Below are positions 26,017-34,099 of a stretch of DNA of 64,000 nt, piece by piece; within the stretch, counting starts at the first letter, position 1, and every line of letters starts with the position of its first letter. The notes below the pieces were generated by a model. That model searched no databases. It had not been told where the DNA came from and saw nothing but the letters and a program-made list of their open reading frames with translations. A program made the translations under genes and the position numbers. Source of the DNA: Streptomyces sp. GESEQ-35 (lineage in GTDB: Bacteria > Actinomycetota > Actinomycetes > Streptomycetales > Streptomycetaceae). Where the stretch lies: contig NZ_JAFFSX010000019.1 in the NCBI RefSeq assembly GCF_017948485.1, forward strand, positions 146,600 to 210,599, read 5' to 3'.

Positions 26017-27453
26017 ATGACCACCTTCGTGGACCGCGTCGAACTGCATGTCGCCGCGGGTAGCGGAGGTCACGGCTGTGCCTCCGTCCACCGTGAGAAG
26101 TTCAAGCCGCTCGGCGGACCCGACGGCGGCAACGGCGGGCGCGGCGGCGATGTGACCCTCACCGTCGACCAGTCCGTCACCACGCTGCTCGACTACCACC
26201 ACTCCCCGCACCGCAAGGCCACCAACGGCAAGCCCGGCGAGGGCGGCAACCGGTCGGGGAAGGACGGGCAGGACCTGGTCCTTCCCGTGCCGGACGGCAC
26301 CGTCGTCCTCGACAAGGCGGGCAATGTCCTGGCCGACCTGGTCGGGCACGGGACGTCGTACGTCGCCGCGCAGGGCGGCCGGGGTGGCCTCGGCAACGCG
26401 GCCCTCGCCTCGGCGCGGCGCAAGGCGCCCGGCTTCGCGCTGCTCGGGGAGCCGGGGGATCTCCAGGACATCGTCCTGGAGTTGAAGACGGTCGCCGATG
26501 TGGCGCTGGTCGGGTATCCGAGCGCGGGGAAGTCCTCGCTGATCTCGGTGCTGAGTGCCGCCAAGCCGAAGATCGCGGACTATCCGTTCACGACCCTGGT
26601 GCCGAACCTGGGTGTGGTGACCGCGGGCGCGACCGTGTACACCATCGCCGATGTGCCGGGGCTGATTCCCGGTGCCAGCCAGGGCAAGGGGCTCGGCCTC
26701 GAGTTCCTGCGCCATGTCGAGCGGTGCAGTGTGCTGGTGCATGTGCTGGACACGGCGACCCTGGAGTCCGAGCGGGATCCGCTCTCCGACCTCGATGTCA
26801 TCGAGGCCGAGCTGAGTGAGTACGGCGGGCTCGACAACCGGCCCCGGATGGTCGTCCTCAACAAGGTCGACGTACCGGACGGCAAGGACCTCGCCGAGAT
26901 GGTGCGGCCGGATCTGGAGGCCCGCGGCTACCGGGTCTTCGAGGTGTCCGCGGTGGCGCACATCGGGCTGAAGGAACTGTCGTTCGCGATCGCGGAGTTG
27001 GTGGCTTCGGCGCGCGCCGCCAAGCCGCAGGAGGAGGCGACGCGGATCGTCATCCGGCCCAAGGCCGTGGACGACTCGGGCTTCACCGTGACCCTGGAGG
27101 AGGACGGCCTGTTCCGGGTGCGGGGCGAGAAGCCCGAACGCTGGGTGCGGCAGACCGACTTCAGCAACGACGAGGCCGTGGGCTATCTCGCGGACCGGCT
27201 CAACCGCCTCGGTGTGGAACAGGAGTTGATGAAGGCGGGTGCCCGGTCCGGGGACGGTGTCGCCATCGGGCCCGAGGAGAACGCGGTCGTCTTCGACTGG
27301 GAGCCCACGGTGATGGCCGGTGCGGAGATGCTGGGCCGACGCGGTGAGGACCACCGGCTCGAGGAGCCCAGGCCCGCGGCACAGCGGCGGCGGGACCGGC
27401 AGGCGGAGCGGGACGAGTCGGAGCGGGAGTTCGACGACTTCGACCCGTTCTAG
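26017..27453 (+). CDS. obgE: GTPase Obg (ObgE/CgtA)
   Basis: This 478-residue GTPase acts in 50S assembly and, in Streptomyces, in the onset of aerial growth. It has the glycine-rich Obg fold (residues 1-158), a G domain with GYPSAGKSS (166-174), the switch DVPGLIPGA and NKVD, and a C-terminal OCT domain (VRGEKPERWVRQTDF) before an Arg/Glu-rich tail. GGAGG lies nine bases before the ATG. A separate terminator and promoter precede it, so it can be expressed independently of the ribosomal protein genes. Confidence 0.97.
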   Translation: MTTFVDRVELHVAAGSGGHGCASVHREKFKPLGGPDGGNGGRGGDVTLTVDQSVTTLLDYHHSPHRKATNGKPGEGGNRSGKDGQDLVLPVPDGTVVLDKAGNVLADLVGHGTSYVAAQGGRGGLGNAALASARRKAPGFALLGEPGDLQDIVLELKTVADVALVGYPSAGKSSLISVLSAAKPKIADYPFTTLVPNLGVVTAGATVYTIADVPGLIPGASQGKGLGLEFLRHVERCSVLVHVLDTATLESERDPLSDLDVIEAELSEYGGLDNRPRMVVLNKVDVPDGKDLAEMVRPDLEARGYRVFEVSAVAHIGLKELSFAIAELVASARAAKPQEEATRIVIRPKAVDDSGFTVTLEEDGLFRVRGEKPERWVRQTDFSNDEAVGYLADRLNRLGVEQELMKAGARSGDGVAIGPEENAVVFDWEPTVMAGAEMLGRRGEDHRLEEPRPAAQRRRDRQAERDESEREFDDFDPF

Positions 27454-27537
27454 GAAGGCGGCTCAGGTTAACGGCCGGGAAAATCTTGGCTTATTCCAGT
27501 GCAACCGCGTGCTCGGCCAGTGAGTCCTACTGGGCGT

Positions 27538-27564
27538 GCGGAAAGGGATCTTGGATCCCTCCGC
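27538..27564 (+). terminator. Hairpin after obgE
   Basis: Stem GCGG plus AGGGATC (27538-27550, with a two-base bulge) pairs with GATCCCT plus CCGC (27554-27564) around a TTG loop. It lies over the upstream alternative start of the next gene and supports the later start at 27599. Confidence 0.55.
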
Positions 27565-27598
27565 GCGGTCAATTGCCCTACGGACAGCCGGAGTCGAT

Positions 27599-29101
27599 GT
27601 GCCCCACCCCATCCTGACCTCCCTCTCCCAGCGCAAGGTTCGTCGTCGTATCGGACTTGCCGCCGCCATCGCCGTCGCCGGCGCCGTGATCGCGCCGGTG
27701 GCGGCGCACGGCGCTCAGGCGCAGCCCACCGCCGTGCAGCAGCGCAGTGACTTCAACGGGGACGGCTACGAGGACCTCGCCGTCGCCGCATCCCAGGCCA
27801 CGGTCGGCGGGAAGGCGCGAGCCGGATACGTCGCCGTGGTGTACGGCTCGGCCAACGGGCTCGACCTCGCGCACCGGCAGGTCGTCAGCCAGAACAGCGC
27901 CGGCGTCCCCGGCACCGCCGAGGCCGACGACTACTACGGCGACAGCCTCTCCGCCGGTGACCTCGACGGCGACGGCTACGCGGACCTCGTGGTCGGCGCG
28001 CCCGGCGAGGACGTCGGGGAGATACGCGACCCGGGCACCCTCGCCGTGCTGTGGGGCGGGTCGAACGGGCTGTCCGGCGGGACGGGGGTGGCGACCGGCG
28101 AGGACGTCCACGACCTCGACGTCCGGACCGCTGTCGGCGACTTCGACGGCGACGGCCACCTCGACCTCGCCACCCCCGACCGGGTCCTGGCCGGGCCCTT
28201 CAGCCGTACGACGGGCGCGGCCGGCGTCACCGCCCTGAAGCTCGACGCCTCCTACGTCACGGACGACCTCGCCGCCGGCGACGTGGACCACGACGGCGTC
28301 ACCGACCTCGTCGCCCTCATCCACGACCCCAGCGACAGCGACACGCACGACCCGGACGCCTTCAACCGCCGGGCCGTTCACCTCAGGGGCACCGCGGACG
28401 GACTGGGCGCCCCGGCCACCCTGAAGAACCCCGACGGGACCGTGATGCGCGGTGGCGAGAGCGTGGGCATCGGCGATGTCGACAAGGACGGGTACGGCGA
28501 TGTCGTCATCGGCCGGACCAACGACGGCTGGGGCGAGGTCCCGGACGTCGACCCGCAGCTGATCGGCGGTCAGATCGGGGTCGTGTACGGCTCGGCCGCG
28601 GGCCCCGACACCTCCCGTACGACCACCATCACCCAGGACACCCCGGGCGTGCCCGGCGCCGCCGAGTTCAGCGACTCCTTCGGCGGGGACATCGCGGTGG
28701 CCGACGTGAACGGCGACGGTTACGCGGATGTCGCCGCGGGCTCCGGTGGCGAGGACCTCGGTGACGTGTTCGCGGCGGGCCAGGTGAACGTGTTGCGGGG
28801 CAGTGCGGCCGGGCTCACCGGGACCGGCGCCACGTCCTTCAGCCAGAACAGCGCCGACGTGCCCGGTACGGCGGAGCAGAACGACTACTTCGGCAGCGGG
28901 ACCGCGCTGGTCGACACCGACCGCGACGGCCGGGCCGAGCTCTTTGCCGGCGCGGTGAGCGAGAACCAGGGCGACGGTGCCGTCTGGGCCTTCCCGTCCA
29001 CCGGCGCCGGCCCGACCGCGACCGGCTCCCTCAGCTTCGGCGCGGGCACGCTCGGCACGGATCCGGCCGACGCGAACCTCGGCGGCGAGTTCGCGCGGTA
29101 G
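27599..29101 (+). CDS. Exported FG-GAP repeat (integrin-like propeller) protein
   Basis: This 500-residue protein has an N-terminal signal peptide (basic QRKVRRR, hydrophobic GLAAAIAVAGAVIAPVAA, likely cleavage near AHGAQA). About seven FG-GAP/VCBS blades carry Ca-binding loops such as DFNGDGYEDLAV, DLDGDGYADLVV, DVDKDGYGDVVI, DVNGDGYADVAA and DTDRDGRAELF, consistent with a beta-propeller outside the cell. Ligand and role are unknown. GTG 27599, with CCGGAG five bases upstream, gives a normal signal peptide; the GTG at 27536 would add 21 residues and overlap a terminator hairpin. Confidence 0.85.
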   Translation: MPHPILTSLSQRKVRRRIGLAAAIAVAGAVIAPVAAHGAQAQPTAVQQRSDFNGDGYEDLAVAASQATVGGKARAGYVAVVYGSANGLDLAHRQVVSQNSAGVPGTAEADDYYGDSLSAGDLDGDGYADLVVGAPGEDVGEIRDPGTLAVLWGGSNGLSGGTGVATGEDVHDLDVRTAVGDFDGDGHLDLATPDRVLAGPFSRTTGAAGVTALKLDASYVTDDLAAGDVDHDGVTDLVALIHDPSDSDTHDPDAFNRRAVHLRGTADGLGAPATLKNPDGTVMRGGESVGIGDVDKDGYGDVVIGRTNDGWGEVPDVDPQLIGGQIGVVYGSAAGPDTSRTTTITQDTPGVPGAAEFSDSFGGDIAVADVNGDGYADVAAGSGGEDLGDVFAAGQVNVLRGSAAGLTGTGATSFSQNSADVPGTAEQNDYFGSGTALVDTDRDGRAELFAGAVSENQGDGAVWAFPSTGAGPTATGSLSFGAGTLGTDPADANLGGEFAR

Positions 29102-29140
29102 CGCTCCGCGGGGGCCGTCATGCGTCTGCGGATTCGTTGT

Positions 29141-29192
29141 GGCTGGTCGCGCCCACGCGGCGGAGCCGCAAATCGATACAGCCCCGCGCCCC
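29141..29192 (-). repeat. Dispersed repeat, diverged inverted copy
   Basis: GGCTGGTCGCGC and CCCCGCGCCCC match the reverse complement of the ends of copies 928-957 and 37598-37627, with a different middle (29153-29181). It lies in the 295-base gap between the FG-GAP gene and phoD, where I see no gene. Confidence 0.5.
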
Positions 29193-29396
29193 TTTGGGGC
29201 GCTGACCCCGCCGCCTGACGGCCCATCAGGGCGTTACGGCGCGATCGCTTCCGTCGTTTCTCCATCCATGCCGCAACGGGTTTCCTCCTGTCTCCCTATT
29301 TGTCATGCACGCGAGCCCCTCTGTTCAGCGGGCGGACTGCCCGGAAGCGTGAGCTTCCCAGTGTCCAAGAGGCCAGCGAGGCTAGGGAGTTCGCGC

Positions 29397-30947
29397 ATGA
29401 CTGGAGCCGTATCCCCCGACCGACGCCGATTTCTGACCGCCGGCGCCGCCGTCCTCGGCGCCGCCGCCTCTGCCCAGCTGTGGCTGCCGTCGTCCGCCCG
29501 AGCAGCCGAAACCCCGCTGCCCGACGGCGTGTTCAGCCTCGGTGTCGCCTCCGGTGACCCGCTGCCCGACGGCATCGTGCTGTGGACCCGGCTCGCCCCC
29601 GACCCGCTGAACGGCGGCGGCATGCCCGCGCTGACCGTGCCGGTGGAGTGGGAGATCGCCGAGGACGAGCGGTTCCGAAAGGGAGTGCGCCGGGGCGTCG
29701 TCCAGGCCCGGCCCGAGTACGGGCACAGCGTTCACGTCGATGTACGGGGGCTGCGCGCGGGCCGCGCGTACTGGTACCGCTTCCGCGCCTCCGGCCAGCT
29801 CTCGCCCGCCGGCCGCACCCGCACCGCGCCCTCGCGCCACAGTTCCGGCGGCACCCTGCGGGTCGCGCTCGCGTCCTGCCAGAACTGGCAGAACGGCTAC
29901 TTCACGCCGTACGCCGACATGCTCGCCCAGGACCCCGACGTCGTGGTGTTCGTCGGTGACTACATCTACGAGTCGACACCGTCGGCGACGGCCGTGCGCA
30001 AGCACGAGGGGACCGGTGAGCCGTACAGCCTCACCCAGTACCGCAACCGGTACGCGCAGTACCGCATGGACCCCGACCTCGCGGCGATGCACGCGAACGC
30101 GCCCTTCGTGGTCACCTTCGACGACCACGAGATCGACAACGATTTCGCCGGCGAGATCCCGCAGGACCCGGACAAGCAGCCGCACGACGCGTTCGTGGCC
30201 CGGCTGACCGCGGGCTACCAGGCGTACTACGAGCACATGCCGGTGCGGGCGACGGCGATCCCCGACGGGCCGCACATCCGGATGTACCGCCGACTGGAGT
30301 TCGGCCGCCTCGCCCGGCTCAACGTCCTGGACACCCGGCAGTACCGCAGCGACCAGGTGACCACCCAGGAAGCCGCCAAGAACCCCTCGCTCACCATGCT
30401 CGGCGGCGAGCAGAAGGAGTGGCTGCTCGACGGGCTGCACGACTCGCCCGCCCGCTGGAACCTGATCGCCTCGCAGATAATGGTCGCCGAGACGGATCTG
30501 CTGATCGGCGAGGGCAAGCAGTGGTTCTACGACGCCTGGGACGGCTACCAGGCCGAACGCAACGCGCTGATGGAGGAGTTCGCCGACGTCCGCAACCCGG
30601 TCGTGCTCACCGGTGACCGCCATCTGACGATGATCAGCGACCTGAAGAAGGACTACGCGGACCCGGACTCCGATGTCGTCGGCGCCGAGTTCGTGGGCAC
30701 GTCCATCTCCAGCAACGGCGACCAGGACCAGACGGCCTTCCACAAGGAGTGGGACCCGCGGATGCCGGACAACCCGCACTGGAAGCTGCTCGACGCCCAC
30801 CGCGGCTACCACCTCTTCGACGTCCGGCGCGACGGCATCGACGCGCAGGTGCGGGTCGTGGACACGGTGCTGAAGCCGACGGCAGCAGCGAGCACGCTGG
30901 CCAGGCTGCGGGTCGAGTCCGACGAGCCGGGCGTGCACCTCGAGTAG
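29397..30947 (+). CDS. phoD: Alkaline phosphatase D / phosphodiesterase, Tat-exported
   Basis: This 516-residue secreted metallophosphatase has a twin-arginine signal (DRRRFLTAGAAVLGAAA, cleavage near SARAAE), an N-terminal beta domain (PhoD_N) and a catalytic domain with metal-binding motifs GDYIYE, DDHEIDND and TGDRH. PhoD enzymes release phosphate from phosphoesters and can degrade teichoic acids, which is notable beside the polymer-synthesis island downstream. AGGGAG seven bases before ATG 29397 sets the start. No convincing GTTCACC-type PHO box pair was found upstream. A strong hairpin follows the stop. Confidence 0.93.
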   Translation: MTGAVSPDRRRFLTAGAAVLGAAASAQLWLPSSARAAETPLPDGVFSLGVASGDPLPDGIVLWTRLAPDPLNGGGMPALTVPVEWEIAEDERFRKGVRRGVVQARPEYGHSVHVDVRGLRAGRAYWYRFRASGQLSPAGRTRTAPSRHSSGGTLRVALASCQNWQNGYFTPYADMLAQDPDVVVFVGDYIYESTPSATAVRKHEGTGEPYSLTQYRNRYAQYRMDPDLAAMHANAPFVVTFDDHEIDNDFAGEIPQDPDKQPHDAFVARLTAGYQAYYEHMPVRATAIPDGPHIRMYRRLEFGRLARLNVLDTRQYRSDQVTTQEAAKNPSLTMLGGEQKEWLLDGLHDSPARWNLIASQIMVAETDLLIGEGKQWFYDAWDGYQAERNALMEEFADVRNPVVLTGDRHLTMISDLKKDYADPDSDVVGAEFVGTSISSNGDQDQTAFHKEWDPRMPDNPHWKLLDAHRGYHLFDVRRDGIDAQVRVVDTVLKPTAAASTLARLRVESDEPGVHLE

Positions 30948-30962
30948 CGGCCGGCAGGGGAG

Positions 30963-30990
30963 AGCCTGGGACTCATCACCGTCCCAGGCT
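30963..30990 (+). terminator. Terminator hairpin after phoD
   Basis: Perfect ten-pair stem AGCCTGGGAC / GTCCCAGGCT around TCATCACC, 16 bases after the phoD stop, followed by TCTCT. Confidence 0.8.
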
Positions 30991-31022
30991 TCTCTCAGCA
31001 AAACTTCTCAGCTTCTCTCAGC
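30988..31022 (+). repeat. Direct repeat upstream of the sulfotransferase gene
   Basis: GCTTCTCTCAGC occurs at 30988-30999 and 31011-31022, 23 bases apart, about two helical turns. It lies 36-70 bases upstream of the next start and could be a regulator site. Confidence 0.5.
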
Positions 31023-31057
31023 GAAGTCTTAGGGAGTCCTCTTACTCTGCTCTAACT

Positions 31058-32254
31058 ATGGAGACTGACTGTACGAGAGATGAACTCCCGGCCAACGGTG
31101 CCACGGTCATAGCCCCGCTGCCCTCCGGGACCCGGCTGCTGCACATCGGCCCGCACAAGACGGGCACGACCTCGATCCAGGGTGCGCTGTTCGAGGCGAA
31201 GGACGCGATGCCGGAGCACGGCGTCGTCTTCCCGGCCTCCAGTCGCCATCCCATGGAAGCCGCCCTGGCCGTCTGCGCCCGCCCCGGGATGCTGGGCAAC
31301 ACCAAGCCCACCGAACGGCACTGGGAGCGGCTGGTCGAGCAGGTGGACGCGAGCGGCAGGCGTACCTCGGTGATCAGCAGCGAGTTCTTCGCCGACGCTC
31401 CGGACGACGAGACCATCGCCCGGGTCGTCGAGGAGCTCGGCGGCGACCGGGTCCAGGTGCTGATCACCGTGCGCCCGCTGGCGAAGATCATGCCCTCGCA
31501 GTGGCAGCAGTACGTGCAGAACGGCCTGCGCATGGGCTACGAGGACTGGCTCACGCACATGCTCCGCAAGGCCCCGTACGAGAAGCCCAACCCCAGCTTC
31601 TGGCACCGGCACCGGCATGACCGGCTCGTCGAGCGCTGGGCCCGGGTGGTCGGGCCCGAGCGGGTCACCGTCGTCGTGGTCGACGACCGGTACAAAGACG
31701 GCCTGATGCGCACGTTCGAGGCGCTGCTCGGCCTGCCCGAGAATCTTCTTCAGCCCGTTCCGGACACGGCGAATCGCTCTCTCACCCTCGCCGAGACCGA
31801 AATGCTGCGGAATCTTAATGTGGAATTCCGCGGCAATGGACTTCCGGACGAGCTCTATTCGCAGCTTGTCCGATACGGCGCCGTGATGCATATGAAGAAT
31901 ATGTGCGCTCCGGGTCCCGACGAGGTGAAGATCTGTACCCCGCAGTGGGCCGTCGAGGCCGCTGCCGGGATCGGTGCCGAGATGGCCGGGCGGATCGGCG
32001 CCATGGGCGTACGGGTCCTGGGGGATCCGGGGCTGCTGTCCGTCGTGGCGAAGCCGGTCGCGCGCACCGAGGCGGAGCCGCTGATCGCTCCCGAGGTGGC
32101 CGCGCACGCGCTGTACGGCGCACTGGCCGCGGCCGCCGCGGCGCCCGTCAAGCACATCGCCCCCGTCAAGGCGCGTACCGTTCACCAGACGTCTTCCAAG
32201 GAGCTGGTGAGGGTCCTCGGGCACCGGTGCCTGAAGCGGCTGCGGAGGCGCTGA
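31058..32254 (+). CDS. Sulfotransferase-like protein
   Basis: This 398-residue protein has a P-loop-like PAPS-binding motif HIGPHKTGTTSIQ near residues 29-41 and a later 3'-phosphate-type region (TVRPLAKIMPSQWQQY), so it probably transfers sulfate to a glycan or small acceptor. It heads a cell-wall polymer gene group, so the acceptor may be a wall glycopolymer. No Shine-Dalgarno is seen; TACTCT at 31043-31048 ends nine bases before the ATG and suggests a very short leader. Codons in 31740-31915 are unusually A/T-ending (AAT, CTT, GAA), unlike the rest of the gene. Confidence 0.75.
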   Translation: METDCTRDELPANGATVIAPLPSGTRLLHIGPHKTGTTSIQGALFEAKDAMPEHGVVFPASSRHPMEAALAVCARPGMLGNTKPTERHWERLVEQVDASGRRTSVISSEFFADAPDDETIARVVEELGGDRVQVLITVRPLAKIMPSQWQQYVQNGLRMGYEDWLTHMLRKAPYEKPNPSFWHRHRHDRLVERWARVVGPERVTVVVVDDRYKDGLMRTFEALLGLPENLLQPVPDTANRSLTLAETEMLRNLNVEFRGNGLPDELYSQLVRYGAVMHMKNMCAPGPDEVKICTPQWAVEAAAGIGAEMAGRIGAMGVRVLGDPGLLSVVAKPVARTEAEPLIAPEVAAHALYGALAAAAAAPVKHIAPVKARTVHQTSSKELVRVLGHRCLKRLRRR

Positions 32255-32361
32255 GCCGTCCGGGCGTCACGCTCCGCAATGCCGATCACCTGTGGAGTTA
32301 CTCACAGCAATTCCACGGGGTGAAACGGGGTACCCGCGGAAGGCCTTGCCCATGACCAGGT

Positions 32362-32419
32362 GTGCAAGGTGAATGACAGGTTGCGCGCACATATGCAACG
32401 GAGGTCGCTCACCTTGCAC
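32362..32419. promoter_or_regulatory. Nested inverted repeats upstream of the CDP-ribitol gene
   Basis: An 11-base perfect inverted repeat (32362-32372 GTGCAAGGTGA, 32409-32419 TCACCTTGCAC) encloses a second one (GTTGC 32380-32384, GCAAC 32395-32399). It lies in the 224-base gap before the gene at 32479 and could be a structured mRNA leader or a paired operator. It does not match a riboswitch that I know. Confidence 0.5.
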
Positions 32420-32478
32420 TGCGGTAACCACAAGTGGGACCATTTCCAGGTTCCCAGTCGCCCCGAGGTAGGTCACCT

Positions 32479-33975
32479 GTGTCACAGCACAATGCCAAGC
32501 CCCGTACCACCGCAGTGATCCTGGCCGGTGGTACCGGTCAGCGCGTGGGTCTCTCGATCCCCAAGCAGCTGCTGAAGATCGCCGGCAAGGCAGTCATCGA
32601 GCACACTCTGACCACTTTCGAGAAGGCCGACTCGATCGACGACGTCATCGTCCTGATGGCGCCGGGGTATGTCCCGGACATCGAGAAGATCGTCGCCAAG
32701 GCCGGGTTCAAGAAGGTCTCCCGCATCATCGAGGGCGGCACCACGCGGAACGAGACCACCGAGCGCGCCATCGAGGCGCTCGGCGAGGGCCTGGCCGAGG
32801 GCGAGGACCGCAACGTCCTCTTCCACGACGCCGTACGCCCCCTGCTGTCGCAGCGCGTGATCGACGACTGCGTGGTAGCGCTGGAGCGCTACCAGGCCGT
32901 CGACGTCGCCATCCCGTCCGCCGACACCATCATCGTGACCCGGACGCACGGCGAGGACGGCGAGTTCATCACCGAGATCCCGGACCGCGCCCGGCTGCGC
33001 CGCGGCCAGACGCCCCAGGCGTTCAAGCTGTCCACGATTCGGCGGGCCTACGAGGTCGCGGCCGGCGACCCCAACTTCCAGGCCACGGACGACTGCACGG
33101 TCGTACTCCGCTATCTGCCGGACGTGCCGATCCACGTCGTCGCGGGCGACGAGTACAACATGAAGGTCACCCAGCCCGTCGACGTGTTCATCGCCGACAA
33201 GCTGTTCCAGCTGGCCTCCAGCGCCACGCCCGAGCAGAACGGCGAGGAGGCCTACCGCGAGCTGCTCGGCGGCAAGACGGTCGTCGTCTTCGGCGGTTCG
33301 TACGGCATCGGCAAGGACATCTGCGAACTCGCCGCGTCCTACGGCGCCCAGGTGTACCCGCTGGGCCGCTCCACCACCGGCACGCACGTGGAGAACCCGG
33401 AGGAGGTCGACGACGCGCTGTCCAAGGCGTACGCCGAGACCGGGCGCATCGACTACGTCGTCAACACCGCGGGCGTGCTGCGCATCGGCAAGCTCGCCGA
33501 GACCGACAACGCCACCATCGAGGAAGCGCTGAAGGTCAACTACCTGGCCCCGGTGCAGATCGCGCGCTCCTCGTACAAGTACCTGGCCGAGACCAAGGGC
33601 CAGCTGCTGCTGTACACCTCCAGCAGCTACACCCGCGGCCGCGCCGAGTACAGCCTCTACTCCTCGACCAAGGCCGCCATGGTGAACCTCACCCAGGCGC
33701 TGTCCGACGAGTGGGCCGGAGACGGCATCCGCGTCAACTGCGTCAACCCGGAGCGCACCGCCACGCCGATGCGCACCAAGGCTTTCGGCCAGGAGCCCGC
33801 GGGCAGCCTGCTCTCCTCCGAGGCCGTGGCCCGCACCTCGCTCGATGTGCTGCTGTCCGAGCTGACCGGCCATGTCATCGACGTCCGCCAGCAGGACCCG
33901 ACGGCGGGCGCGGCGAAGGCCTCCGGCTTCGAGGCGGCGCTGGCCTCGGTACTGGACCGGCAGGACGGCGTGTAA
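32479..33975 (+). CDS. Bifunctional cytidylyltransferase / SDR reductase (CDP-ribitol synthase-like)
   Basis: This 498-residue protein is a fusion. Residues 1-235 are an IspD/TarI-type cytidylyltransferase (LAGGTGQRVGLSIPKQLL, HDAVRPLL). Residues about 260-480 are a short-chain reductase (GGSYGIGKDI, YSLYSSTK). The layout matches H. influenzae Bcs1-type enzymes that reduce ribulose-5-phosphate and form CDP-ribitol, the donor for polyribitol-phosphate polymers. The N-terminal half alone could be mistaken for IspD. GTG 32479 follows GAGGT by about nine bases. The polymerase-like gene follows at 124 bases. Confidence 0.85.
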   Translation: MSQHNAKPRTTAVILAGGTGQRVGLSIPKQLLKIAGKAVIEHTLTTFEKADSIDDVIVLMAPGYVPDIEKIVAKAGFKKVSRIIEGGTTRNETTERAIEALGEGLAEGEDRNVLFHDAVRPLLSQRVIDDCVVALERYQAVDVAIPSADTIIVTRTHGEDGEFITEIPDRARLRRGQTPQAFKLSTIRRAYEVAAGDPNFQATDDCTVVLRYLPDVPIHVVAGDEYNMKVTQPVDVFIADKLFQLASSATPEQNGEEAYRELLGGKTVVVFGGSYGIGKDICELAASYGAQVYPLGRSTTGTHVENPEEVDDALSKAYAETGRIDYVVNTAGVLRIGKLAETDNATIEEALKVNYLAPVQIARSSYKYLAETKGQLLLYTSSSYTRGRAEYSLYSSTKAAMVNLTQALSDEWAGDGIRVNCVNPERTATPMRTKAFGQEPAGSLLSSEAVARTSLDVLLSELTGHVIDVRQQDPTAGAAKASGFEAALASVLDRQDGV

Positions 33976-34099
33976 TAATCGAAGCCAAATAGCTTTAAGT
34001 AATTCAGGCCTCTGTGGGTGCTCGTTAACGGGCTATTCATGGGGGCCTGAAGCCGTACAGAACAAAACCGGCACTCCCCCTCCAAGAGCAGGTTTCTTC

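Noticed and set aside
29102..29396. A PHO box upstream of phoD
   Set aside because: Only one weak GTTCA-like match (29328) was seen, without the 11-base direct repeats that PhoP needs.
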